A stretch of 40,265 nucleotides of DNA, taken from contig CAJTFL010000032.1 of assembly GCA_910575565.1 (NCBI GenBank), positions 1 through 40,265 on the forward strand. The letters run 5' to 3'. Within the stretch, counting starts at the first letter, position 1. Every line of letters starts with the position of its first letter. The position numbers were made by a program, and so were the translations under genes. The notes beneath the pieces were generated by a model that searched no databases, was not told where the DNA came from, and was given only the letters and a program-made list of their open reading frames with translations. Source of the stretch: Lachnospiraceae bacterium. Its GTDB lineage: Bacteria > Bacillota > Clostridia > Lachnospirales > Lachnospiraceae. Shown here one piece after another: positions 24,995 through 32,693 of the stretch.

Positions 24995-26170
24995 TTACCA
25001 TAAAAACACATCATCCCCCTTTAACTTAAAGACAGCTTCCATAAAATAATAATCTCCGTAGATAATGTTAAATTCATGCTCCTTATCATGATAAGCTGCC
25101 GTGCATTTTTCCAGGATACAGTCATTTTCCCTTCCCCAGCTGCATCGCTTTTCCTCCAAAGTCTTCAGCAGCTTAATTGCCGCGTTCAGGTAAAGATCCC
25201 TTTCATACTCCCCTACCTGCCTGCTGATTTCCAAAAGGCCGCTGGCTGCAATAGCCGCCGCTGTAGAATCTTCCCAAGCCGGTTTTTTAGGCTGCCTGAA
25301 ATCTACTGGAATCAGCCCGCTTTCCGGAATATTCGCCATAAAATAATGGGCTATTTTTTTGGCCGTATCCAGATATTCCTGCTTTCCCGTATGGATATAA
25401 CTAATTACAAACCCATACAAGCCCCAAGCTTGCCCCCTGGTCCAGGATGAGCCATCTCCATATCCTTGTCCGCCGTAATCCCTTACCATAACGCCTGTAA
25501 AGGGATCAAATTCCACAATATGCCGGACGGAACCGTCAGGGCGGACAAAACATTCCATCGCCCGATCGGCGTGAAGCATGGCAATCTGCTTAAATCTGGG
25601 ATCCTTTGTCATGTCACTGGCCCAATAAAGCAAAGGAATATTCATCAAACAGTCAATAATCGCCCAGCCCCGGTTATCCAAAGCCTGTGCCTCTTTCCCT
25701 GCTTCCACTATCGGATCATTCCAGGCGCGGATAAAACGCCCTACCGGATTAAACCGTCCTGCCAGCAAAGCCGCCGCATGAAGCCCTCTCCGCTTTCCAT
25801 CCTCACTTCCCGTCAGCCGGTAATCCGCCACTGCGGAAGGAAGCCACATAAACCCCACGTCATGATGAAGGCCGTAAAAATAATCAAAGCAGGAATCCAG
25901 GGATTTTTCCGTATATTCCCCAATCTCCCGATACCGCTCATTCCCCGTTTCATGGTACATCAGCCACATCATTCCGGCCCAAAACCCATTACACCACCAT
26001 CTCGGCCCATTATCCGGGGTAAACTCAATTTTCGGATCCAACCGGTTATCATGTGTTCCGTTAACTGTAGTGTAAGGGATCTTATCCTTGGATTTTTCAC
26101 TAACCCACTCCATCTTTTCTGCGATCTTTTTCGCCGTCTCCTTCGCCCAATCTTGATAATTGCCGTTCAT
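24995..26170 (-). CDS. Unsaturated glucuronyl hydrolase (GH88 family)
   Basis: Cytoplasmic glycoside hydrolase that removes the unsaturated uronic acid left at the non-reducing end of oligosaccharides after polysaccharide lyase action (for example on glycosaminoglycans). The all-alpha barrel of 391 residues shows the two catalytic aspartates in their known settings: D104 (FYGLHHDVGFMW) and D173 (WAIIDCLMNIPLL). GSSWTRGQAWGLYG is another family motif. There is no signal peptide, as expected. AGGAGA precedes the ATG on the minus strand. It stands alone, without a lyase, kinase or sugar transporter gene beside it, and is bracketed by two direct repeats of about 333 bp, so it may be an acquired cassette. 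Confidence 0.93.
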   Translation of the reverse strand: MNGNYQDWAKETAKKIAEKMEWVSEKSKDKIPYTTVNGTHDNRLDPKIEFTPDNGPRWWCNGFWAGMMWLMYHETGNERYREIGEYTEKSLDSCFDYFYGLHHDVGFMWLPSAVADYRLTGSEDGKRRGLHAAALLAGRFNPVGRFIRAWNDPIVEAGKEAQALDNRGWAIIDCLMNIPLLYWASDMTKDPRFKQIAMLHADRAMECFVRPDGSVRHIVEFDPFTGVMVRDYGGQGYGDGSSWTRGQAWGLYGFVISYIHTGKQEYLDTAKKIAHYFMANIPESGLIPVDFRQPKKPAWEDSTAAAIAASGLLEISRQVGEYERDLYLNAAIKLLKTLEEKRCSWGRENDCILEKCTAAYHDKEHEFNIIYGDYYFMEAVFKLKGDDVFLW

Positions 26171-26342
26171 ACGTTCTCTCCTGTTCTTTGCATTGTTTAA
26201 TTTTTTTACCTATTTGAATATTTTAACTTATTTGGCTGCATGATTCTATATTATTTTTTACGCTGAACATAGATAATTTTAACATTATAGCTTTGCTTTT
26301 TTGCTGCGGTATTGGCCAGTGGAGAATGGCACTTCCCGCAAG

Positions 26343-26675
26343 CCAGTACCTAGCCGTCTGTGGTGCGTGTACACTAAGAAAACCGTATAAAACGGCGGCA
26401 CTTAGCGAGGTCTTTTCGAGCTTAGTGTCCGTTCCGTTTTATGTCGAGCGAGAGCGCGTTTTCGTGTGTACACGCACCACAGACGGCGAACTCGTCAGCC
26501 AACGTGTCTCATTTCAGCCAATAAACCTATCGTAAGAGACACCAATTACCTTCCTCCATCCCAACACCATCTGAAACAGCCCAGCATCAAAATTCCCTCA
26601 CCAGTTATCCAGGTTGACAAAGCATTTATCTTCCCCCAGCTATCCAAATTAACAAAGCATTAAATTTTTTGATAA
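26343..26675 (+). repeat. Right copy of the 333-bp direct repeat, containing structured element copy 3
   Basis: Direct repeat partner of 24628-24960. Its stem-loop element is 26353-26487, with perfectly complementary 22-bp arms (26353-26374 with 26466-26487). Arm positions 26367/26473 are G-C here but A-T in the left copy (24652/24758), so both sides changed together. The two AAAGCATT units are again present at its right end (about 26610-26670). The sequence just left of it (26290-26335) resembles the flanks of copy 1 without an insertion. 26171-26280, upstream of the GH88 gene, is AT-rich and presumably holds its promoter, with no clear match. Confidence 0.85.
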
Positions 26676-26773
26676 AACTTTCACCAATCTTTTTCCCCTT
26701 TTCTAATTGCAATATGGTATAAAACCTTCCGGCATTACCTATAATAGAAAAAAACAGGTACAGGCAGGTTTTT

Positions 26774-27385
26774 ATGGGTTTGTTAGAATATTTGGGAATT
26801 CGGCCCAGGCCGGAAATCTATTACTATAATACAAGGGCGGGATTTTGCCCGGAGGTTTTGGCTGGCAAGATGGAGGAGCTGATAGGGGAGGAGTTAAGAA
26901 AAGGGAAAAAGGGCGTAGTATTTTTATGCATTGGGACTGACCGCTCTACCGGGGACAGCTTGGGGCCGCTTATCGGGCATAAGCTGAGGGAACAGGAACG
27001 GCGGCGGGGGTTTGTGCCCAGGGCGGCGGTGTTTGGTACGTTGGATCGGCCTGTCCATGCCATGAATCTGGAGCGATACCAGGAGTTTGTGGCCGCGAAT
27101 TTCCCAGGCCGGGTGGTGATTGCGGTGGATGCCTCGGTGGGGGATTCGGATCATATCGGATACGTTACCTTGGGAAAGGGTTCATTAAAGCCGGGTTTAG
27201 GCGTGAGCAAGGATTTAAGGGAGGTGGGGGATTTGTTTATTACCGGGATTGTAGGGGGAAGCGAAAATTTTGATCCGGTAATGCTCCAGAGCGTGCGGCT
27301 GTCCATGGTAATGCGAATGGCGGACTGCGTCTGCGACAGCATTTCCCTTGTCGAAAACTTATGGGATTTTCCATCTGCCGTTTGA
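26774..27385 (+). CDS. yyaC: Sporulation protein YyaC (spore protease-like)
   Basis: Member of the YyaC family of sporulation proteins, related in fold to the germination protease GPR. 203 residues with the family motif VVFLCIGTDRSTGDSLGPLIG at about 47-67 (acidic catalytic-like residues), followed by DASVG and LFITGIVGG. Its presence supports a spore-forming host. A TATAAT at 26740-26745 lies upstream but without a proper -35, so a sporulation sigma factor is possible. Function in spores is by family; substrate unknown. Confidence 0.88.
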   Translation: MGLLEYLGIRPRPEIYYYNTRAGFCPEVLAGKMEELIGEELRKGKKGVVFLCIGTDRSTGDSLGPLIGHKLREQERRRGFVPRAAVFGTLDRPVHAMNLERYQEFVAANFPGRVVIAVDASVGDSDHIGYVTLGKGSLKPGLGVSKDLREVGDLFITGIVGGSENFDPVMLQSVRLSMVMRMADCVCDSISLVENLWDFPSAV

Positions 27386-27409
27386 CATTTTTTTTAGGAT
27401 TTGTATGAT
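27382..27409 (+). promoter_or_regulatory. Promoter upstream of the LysM protein gene
   Basis: TTGACA (27382-27387) and TATGAT (27404-27409) are separated by 16 bases. The -35 box overlaps the yyaC stop codon. It gives a leader of about 60 bases before ATG 27475. Confidence 0.7.
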
Positions 27410-27474
27410 ATGCTTGTCCAGACGACAAAGTGGGACGGTGATTCCGAAGCACTGAAAGAAAGCAGGGTGAGCAT

Positions 27475-28947
27475 ATGGGTGAATTATACGAGCCATTTCC
27501 AAAGCTGCCGAAGAATATCCGACAGATTGGGGAACGGGATAACATTGTCCGGGTATATGTGGAAGATTATGTAAATACGTATTTAAAGCGGCTGATGCCA
27601 AAAGGCGGACAGGATCTGCGGGCGGGAGTTTTGCTAGGAAATTTAGAGGAGCACGGAGGAGTTCCTTATGTATTTATTGATGGGGCTCTTGAGATGGAAG
27701 GAATCACGGAAGAGGGGGAAAAGGTTAATTTTACGGAAGAGTCGTGGAAAAAGGCTTACCAGTCTATGGAGGAAATGTTTCCGAAAAGGACGGTTCAGGG
27801 CTGGTTTTTGTGCGGCGCTCCCGGGAGTACGTTAAGCCCTTTAAATTATTGGAAGCAGCACGGGCAATATTTTTCTGGGAATAACAAGGTTATGTATTTA
27901 AACAGTGGCCTGGAAGGGGAGGAAGCCTTATATATCACCTCCAGCGATGGATTTTACAAGCTGCGGGGGCATTGCATCTATTATGAACGGAACCAGATGA
28001 TGCAGGATTACATGGTGATGCAAAAAGACAGCCATCAGGTGGAAGCAGGGGGAAGCGATTCGGTAATCCGGGATTTTCGGAGAAAGATGGAAAAGAAAAA
28101 GAAGCAGGCGGACAGCCAGAACCAGGCGGTTCGGCTTTTGCGGGGGATGTGTGCCTGCTTGGCGATCTTAGCATTGGCCGGAGGGGTGGCAGCCCTTAAC
28201 AGTGCGGAAAAGCTAAAAGATATGGAAGCGGTGATGGCGTCTGTCCTTCCAGATGCAGATGCCGTTTCGGATGCAGGGAAAAATTACCTTTCCGGCCTTG
28301 GGGTAAAGGTGGGACGAGCTGGGGAAAAGGGAGGATTGCCTTCCGAGGGAAACGATTACGGCGTAAATGAAGTGATTATTGAGGAAGCATCCGGCGGTGT
28401 GTTTCCCACCTTGGCAGCGGGAGGCCAGAGTAAAGGACAGGCGGGGGAAGGAAATTTTGGCGGTTTAACGTCCGGTGAACAGGGAGAAGGGGATAATGTC
28501 CAGGAAATACCGGAAAATACCTTGGGCGGGGAAGAAACACAGGAAGCTACCAGCCGCCAGGAAAGCCAGGAAATAAAGGACAGTGAAAGCCAGGACAGCC
28601 AAGGGGAAGTTGGCAGCGCAGATGTAGGAAATGGGCAGCAAGGCCAGAATGGAGATGAGGGAAGCAGCCAGGAAGCATATGCAGACGGGGGATCAGGGCA
28701 GTCAGAAGAAGATTTAGCGGCAAATCAAAGCAGTGCCCAGGAGGAAGCCCTTCCTGCCGCAGCGCCGCCCAGGCAGCTTGAACCGGCTCCGGGCCAAAGC
28801 GTTTACATCGTCCAGCAAGGGGAAACGTTATATGGGATTTGCTTTGAGCTGTACCAGAATTTAAGCAAGGTGGATGAGATCTGCCGGATTAACGGCCTGG
28901 AGGACGTGAATATGCTGGAGGCGGGGAGACGGCTGATTGTGCCTTAG
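27475..28947 (+). CDS. Membrane protein: degenerate MPN/JAB-like domain, TM segment, LysM domain
   Basis: 490 residues, function unknown. Residues about 22-180 follow the layout of an MPN/JAB (JAMM) domain: VRVYVEDYVNTYL, GVLLGN, an FIDGA strand, FTEESWKKAY, then VQGWFLCGAPGSTLSPLN where active enzymes have GWYHSHPG..LS..D. Both metal-ligand histidines and the aspartate are absent, so it should be a non-catalytic version. A basic stretch (199-211) and one membrane helix (about 222-242) follow, putting the MPN-like part inside and the rest outside. A long Gln/Ser/Glu/Gly-rich linker (about 300-435) ends in a LysM domain (about 444-490, YIVQQGETLYGICFELYQ) for peptidoglycan binding. The fold match is by eye. 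Confidence 0.75.
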   Translation: MGELYEPFPKLPKNIRQIGERDNIVRVYVEDYVNTYLKRLMPKGGQDLRAGVLLGNLEEHGGVPYVFIDGALEMEGITEEGEKVNFTEESWKKAYQSMEEMFPKRTVQGWFLCGAPGSTLSPLNYWKQHGQYFSGNNKVMYLNSGLEGEEALYITSSDGFYKLRGHCIYYERNQMMQDYMVMQKDSHQVEAGGSDSVIRDFRRKMEKKKKQADSQNQAVRLLRGMCACLAILALAGGVAALNSAEKLKDMEAVMASVLPDADAVSDAGKNYLSGLGVKVGRAGEKGGLPSEGNDYGVNEVIIEEASGGVFPTLAAGGQSKGQAGEGNFGGLTSGEQGEGDNVQEIPENTLGGEETQEATSRQESQEIKDSESQDSQGEVGSADVGNGQQGQNGDEGSSQEAYADGGSGQSEEDLAANQSSAQEEALPAAAPPRQLEPAPGQSVYIVQQGETLYGICFELYQNLSKVDEICRINGLEDVNMLEAGRRLIVP

Positions 28948-29110
28948 AGTGTGCCATAGGGGGAAAAAAGATAATGATTTTTTTTACCATATGTTGTATA
29001 CTGTTATAGAAAGGCATAACGGGAGCAGCGGATCATTACGGCGGGATTTTACGCCCCGCAGGATACGGATTCCCTGCAGACAGCATAGAGAAGGTTCAGG
29101 AGAATAATTA

Positions 29111-30415
29111 ATGGAAGATACAAATTCGATCAACCGGGAGCTGAAAAAACAGCAGCTGCGGAAACAGATTGTATCCAACCCTAATCCGATGCGTACCGGC
29201 TCTTCTTCATACCAGGGAGATGGGCAGGAAGACGAGGGCTCAGGCCTGGGAGGTTCGGGGCTTCTTCGCAGGGGGATAATCACCAGCATGGTGGTCGTTT
29301 TGATCGTGATTGCCATAGCAGGCGTTGCGATGTACCAAAATACATACCGCAGATATACGGAGTATACGGTTTCCTGGGAAGCTGATTTACTGGCAGGAGA
29401 TGGCAGTGGGGCAGGGGTGGAAAGCAGCTTTACGGCTTATGAAGATTTCGGGGAAAATTTGATTAAATATACGAAAGACGGAGCAACGTATTTTGACGCC
29501 AAGGGCAAGGCTGCTTGGGTGCAGGCATATGAAATGAAGGCGCCGATTATCGCCATAAACGGGGATTACGCAGCCATTGCCGATCAGCAGGGGAATCAGA
29601 TTTATATTTTTGACAAGAATGGCTGCCAGGGAACGGCCACGGCTCTGCTTCCTATTTCAAAGGTCAGCGTTTCGGCTAAAGGGGTAGTTGCCGTAATCCT
29701 GGAGGATGCCAGGTCAAATTACATTACGCTGTTTAAAAAAGACGGGTCAACCTTGGTGGTGATTAAATCCCGCTTATCAGGCAATGGATATCCTTTAGAT
29801 ATCAGCCTTTCCCCGGAGGGAAACCAGATCATCTGCTCTTATATGTACATTAACCAGGGGATGATGGACTGCCGGGTAGTGTTTTATAATTTTTCCGAGA
29901 TTGGGAAAAATTCCGAAACCCGGCTGGTGGGAGGATTTGACGAGGTCTTTAAGGGATGTATCGTGCCAAGGGTTCATTTTTTGGATGAGACGTATTCCTT
30001 TGCCTGTTCTGACAAGGGACTTTCCTTTTTCAGTTCCAAAAATTTGGCTTCACCAGAGCTTTTGCTTCAGGTTCCCATGGAAAGCCGGATACGCACGCTG
30101 TTTTATTCCAAGTCTTACGTAGGCGTAATTTTGGACAATGAAGAAGGGGAAGCCCCTTACCGGATGGAGATTTACCGTCCCTCTGGGGAGCTGGCGCTGA
30201 AAAAAGAATTTAACTTCCGTTATCAGGAGGCAGCGTTTGACGGGGATCAGATACTTTTGTGGAATGAAAGCGGCTTTGAGGCGTATAATCTTTCTGGAAC
30301 GCAGAAATTCGGCGGAGAATTTGGAGGTTCCGTGTCAAAGGTGAAGACGGGAAGGTATCCCAACAGCTATCAGATCATCAGCTCTGGGAAGCTGACCGAG
30401 ATTACGCTGCAGTAA
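29111..30415 (+). CDS. DUF5711-family membrane protein
   Basis: 434 residues. A charged cytoplasmic head (1-52) is followed by one membrane helix (about 54-75). The large extracytoplasmic part has repeated beta strands (YFDAKGKAAW, IAINGDYAAIADQQGNQIYIFDKNG, LDISLSPEGNQIICSYMYI), as in a WD40-like propeller and DUF5711 proteins of Clostridia. Function unknown. It lies 164 bases after the LysM gene. A TATACT at 28997-29002 could be a -10 box but lacks a good -35. The ROK kinase gene follows after 28 bases, so the two are probably co-transcribed. Confidence 0.8.
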   Translation: MEDTNSINRELKKQQLRKQIVSNPNPMRTGSSSYQGDGQEDEGSGLGGSGLLRRGIITSMVVVLIVIAIAGVAMYQNTYRRYTEYTVSWEADLLAGDGSGAGVESSFTAYEDFGENLIKYTKDGATYFDAKGKAAWVQAYEMKAPIIAINGDYAAIADQQGNQIYIFDKNGCQGTATALLPISKVSVSAKGVVAVILEDARSNYITLFKKDGSTLVVIKSRLSGNGYPLDISLSPEGNQIICSYMYINQGMMDCRVVFYNFSEIGKNSETRLVGGFDEVFKGCIVPRVHFLDETYSFACSDKGLSFFSSKNLASPELLLQVPMESRIRTLFYSKSYVGVILDNEEGEAPYRMEIYRPSGELALKKEFNFRYQEAAFDGDQILLWNESGFEAYNLSGTQKFGGEFGGSVSKVKTGRYPNSYQIISSGKLTEITLQ

Positions 30416-30443
30416 AGGAAAAAGAGGAAAATGGAGGAAGAAC

Positions 30444-31388
30444 ATGGAGAAAAAGTGTATTGGAATCGACGTTGGAGGAACGACCGTAAAAATCGGCATT
30501 TTTGAAGCCAGCGGAGCATTGCTGGAAAAATGGGAGGTTCCTACCAGGAAAGAGGAAGGAGGGAAATATATCCTTTCGGATGTGGCGGCTTCGATTAAGG
30601 AAAAGCTTGGCCAGCTTAAGATTAACCTGGAAGGTTTAGCTGGTGCAGGCCTAGGCGTTCCCGGGCCGGTAATGCCGGATGGATATGTGGAGGTCTGCGT
30701 TAATTTAGGCTGGAAGGACGTAAACCCAAAGGAGGAGTTAAGCCCATTGCTGGGAGGAATCCCGGTATTTATCGGCAATGATGCCAATGTGGCGGCTCTT
30801 GGAGAGATGTGGCAGGGCGGCGGCAAAGGCTACAGCGATATTGTGATGGTGACTTTAGGAACCGGCGTGGGAGGCGGCGTGATCATTGATGAGAAGATTA
30901 TTGCCGGGAAGCACGGCTTAGGCGGAGAAATCGGCCATATCCATGTGCGTGATGAGGAGACGGAGCACTGCAACTGCGGCGGCGTGGGATGTTTAGAGCA
31001 GGTGGCGTCAGCTACGGGCATTGCCCGGGAGGCGAAAAGGATGATGGCGGCTAAGGCTGACCCTTCAGAGATGAGGAAATTTGGGGACGGGATAACCGCC
31101 AAGGATGTGCTGGACTGTGCCAAGGCAGGGGATAAGCTGGCAGTGGAAGTGATGGAGATAGTAGGCCACTATTTAGGCGTGGCCTTGGCTCAGGTGGCGC
31201 TGACGGTGGATCCTGAGGCATTCGTTATCGGCGGCGGGGTTTCCAAAGCCGGGCAGTATATCATTGATGTGATCGAGAAGGATTACCGGAAATATACGGC
31301 GATTTCGGAGAATAAAGGGATATTAACCTTGGCAAAGCTGGGCAATGACGCAGGGATTTATGGGGCGGCCAGGCTGGTGCTGGGGTAA
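30444..31388 (+). CDS. glk: ROK-family glucokinase
   Basis: Phosphorylates glucose to glucose-6-phosphate with ATP in the cytoplasm. The N-terminal phosphate loop is GIDVGGTTVKIG (7-18), the catalytic aspartate is D113 in GNDANVAALGE, and GTGVGGGVI is the second ATP motif. The ROK zinc site is H165/H167 and C176, C178, C183 (HCNCGGVGCLE). 314 residues matches Gram-positive GlcK. GGAGGAAG precedes the ATG. Kinase specificity within ROK (glucose versus other hexoses) is inferred from overall similarity. Confidence 0.9.
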   Translation: MEKKCIGIDVGGTTVKIGIFEASGALLEKWEVPTRKEEGGKYILSDVAASIKEKLGQLKINLEGLAGAGLGVPGPVMPDGYVEVCVNLGWKDVNPKEELSPLLGGIPVFIGNDANVAALGEMWQGGGKGYSDIVMVTLGTGVGGGVIIDEKIIAGKHGLGGEIGHIHVRDEETEHCNCGGVGCLEQVASATGIAREAKRMMAAKADPSEMRKFGDGITAKDVLDCAKAGDKLAVEVMEIVGHYLGVALAQVALTVDPEAFVIGGGVSKAGQYIIDVIEKDYRKYTAISENKGILTLAKLGNDAGIYGAARLVLG

Positions 31389-31528
31389 GGAAGGCGAATT
31401 GAATAGGATTATGACCAACCACGGAAGGAAGTTCGCATGATAAGCAGCCGAGAATTTGCAAAAATCTGATCGGCAAGATGCCAGAGAGCCGTCTGCTCTA
31501 TGTCATTTCATATATTCCATTAAGATTT

Positions 31529-31579
31529 AAGGCTGCCAGAGAATCGGAAAATGCCATTATCCGATTCCCTGGCAGCCTT
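31529..31579 (+). terminator. Bidirectional terminator between glk and the minus-strand surface protein
   Basis: AAGGCTGCCAG, one mismatch, then GAATCGG (31529-31547) pairs with its complement (31561-31579) around a 13-base loop. TTT and further pyrimidines follow on the plus strand. It lies between two converging genes. Confidence 0.85.
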
Positions 31580-31592
31580 TCTCTATCTTGAT

Positions 31593-32543
31593 TTACTTTG
31601 GAGCCCACGCCCCATTTTCATCTACATAGTGTCCGTCCGGCGTGGTCGTTTCCTTCAACATCTTCCCGTCGTTCCCCACATAATACCGGTCAACCCATTG
31701 ATTCTTTACCATATAGCCAGATCCGTCAAAATAGTACCAATTATCCTCGATTTCACGCCAGTCGTTGGTGGGGATCTCCCCGGTGGTATACTGATACCAG
31801 GTTCCGGCGGAATCGCTGTGCCACTGCCCCTGGATGCCGGTGTCCTGAGAGGCGTGCTCCCTGATGTAGGCAAGCTTGGCTTCATCCACTGCCAGGATGG
31901 GGGAAGTTACCCAGTCGCTGCTTTTCGTTTTCTTATATAAGCCGTTGGCCTTTACCTGGAAAGTGTAATTCCCAGGCTTGGTGATCTTGGTGGATAGGTT
32001 ATACACGGTTACTTTAGTGGTTGGGGAGCTGGAAGAGGAGACGGCTTCCCCATCCCTGCGTATACGCACCGAGTAATTGCCAGCGCCCAGCACTTCATCC
32101 CAGGTGGCAATCCCGGTATCGGTCCAAACCAGGCTGGTAGGCTCCTCCAGTTCGCCCTCGCCTAAATTTTTCAGCCTTACGGATAAGGTCATGGTAGAAT
32201 TGCTGTTGCTCCTGGCGGCTTCCTGGAAAACGGCTCCTTCGCCTTCCAGTTCAAAATATTTCGGCTTAATGCTGGTAAAGTAGTAATCATCCTCCGCGTC
32301 CAGGACGATTACCGCATATGGGAAAGAAGAAGTAGCCGAACCGTCTGGAAATAAGTTTACCGTTCGGACAAAGTAACTTTCGTCTTCACAATCTACGTTT
32401 AAGTTTTCCCAGCTGTCCGGATCCATGCTGAAGGATAAGGAAACCTGGGTGATTTTTTCCCTGGCAAAGCTTGTGACAGGAGCCAGGGGGGAAAGGAAAG
32501 TGGCCGCCAGCAGGACGGAAAAAATTTGCTTGCTTTTGTTCAA
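31593..32543 (-). CDS. Secreted cell-wall-binding protein
   Basis: 316 residues, exported. The start is TTG 32543, because GGGAGG stands nine bases before it and a clean signal peptide results (MNKSKQIF, hydrophobic SVLLAATFLSPLAP, cleavage after VTSFA). The open frame runs up to 32636 but would bury the signal sequence. The mature protein has a beta-rich middle (VSLSF, then a 120-residue domain with YSVRIRRDGEAV and a TFQVKANGLY strand, fibronectin-like in look). At about 236-316 are choline/glucan-binding repeats (WYYFDGSGYMVKNQW, YYVGNDGKML, GHYVDENGAW). Role and ligand unknown. Confidence 0.82.
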   Translation of the reverse strand: MNKSKQIFSVLLAATFLSPLAPVTSFAREKITQVSLSFSMDPDSWENLNVDCEDESYFVRTVNLFPDGSATSSFPYAVIVLDAEDDYYFTSIKPKYFELEGEGAVFQEAARSNSNSTMTLSVRLKNLGEGELEEPTSLVWTDTGIATWDEVLGAGNYSVRIRRDGEAVSSSSSPTTKVTVYNLSTKITKPGNYTFQVKANGLYKKTKSSDWVTSPILAVDEAKLAYIREHASQDTGIQGQWHSDSAGTWYQYTTGEIPTNDWREIEDNWYYFDGSGYMVKNQWVDRYYVGNDGKMLKETTTPDGHYVDENGAWAPK

Positions 32544-32599
32544 TGTAAAACGCCTCCCTTGATTGATAACGTTATGCGGATTCCTCGCTAAGTTCCTTA

Positions 32600-32628
32600 A
32601 GTATACCATAAATTTTCCCATTAGAAAA
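32600..32628 (-). promoter_or_regulatory. Promoter of the cell-wall-binding protein gene
   Basis: Read on the minus strand: TTTTCT (32628-32623), 17 bases, then TATACT (32605-32600) preceded by TGG, an extended -10. It lies about 55 bases before the TTG start. The -35 match is weak, and the extended -10 should compensate. Confidence 0.6.
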
Positions 32629-32693
32629 TATCGCAAATCTATCTTTTTGTGGGAAATTCTGTCGATTTTTTTACAATTCCCATAATTAAGCCG

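Noticed and set aside
26293..26663. Short open frames within the right long repeat
   Set aside because: They follow the palindromic element with no ribosome site and no counterpart of the same length in the left copy.
32544..32636. Longer N-terminus for the cell-wall-binding protein
   Set aside because: It would place about 31 residues before a signal peptide and cross the promoter; TTG 32543 has a good ribosome site.
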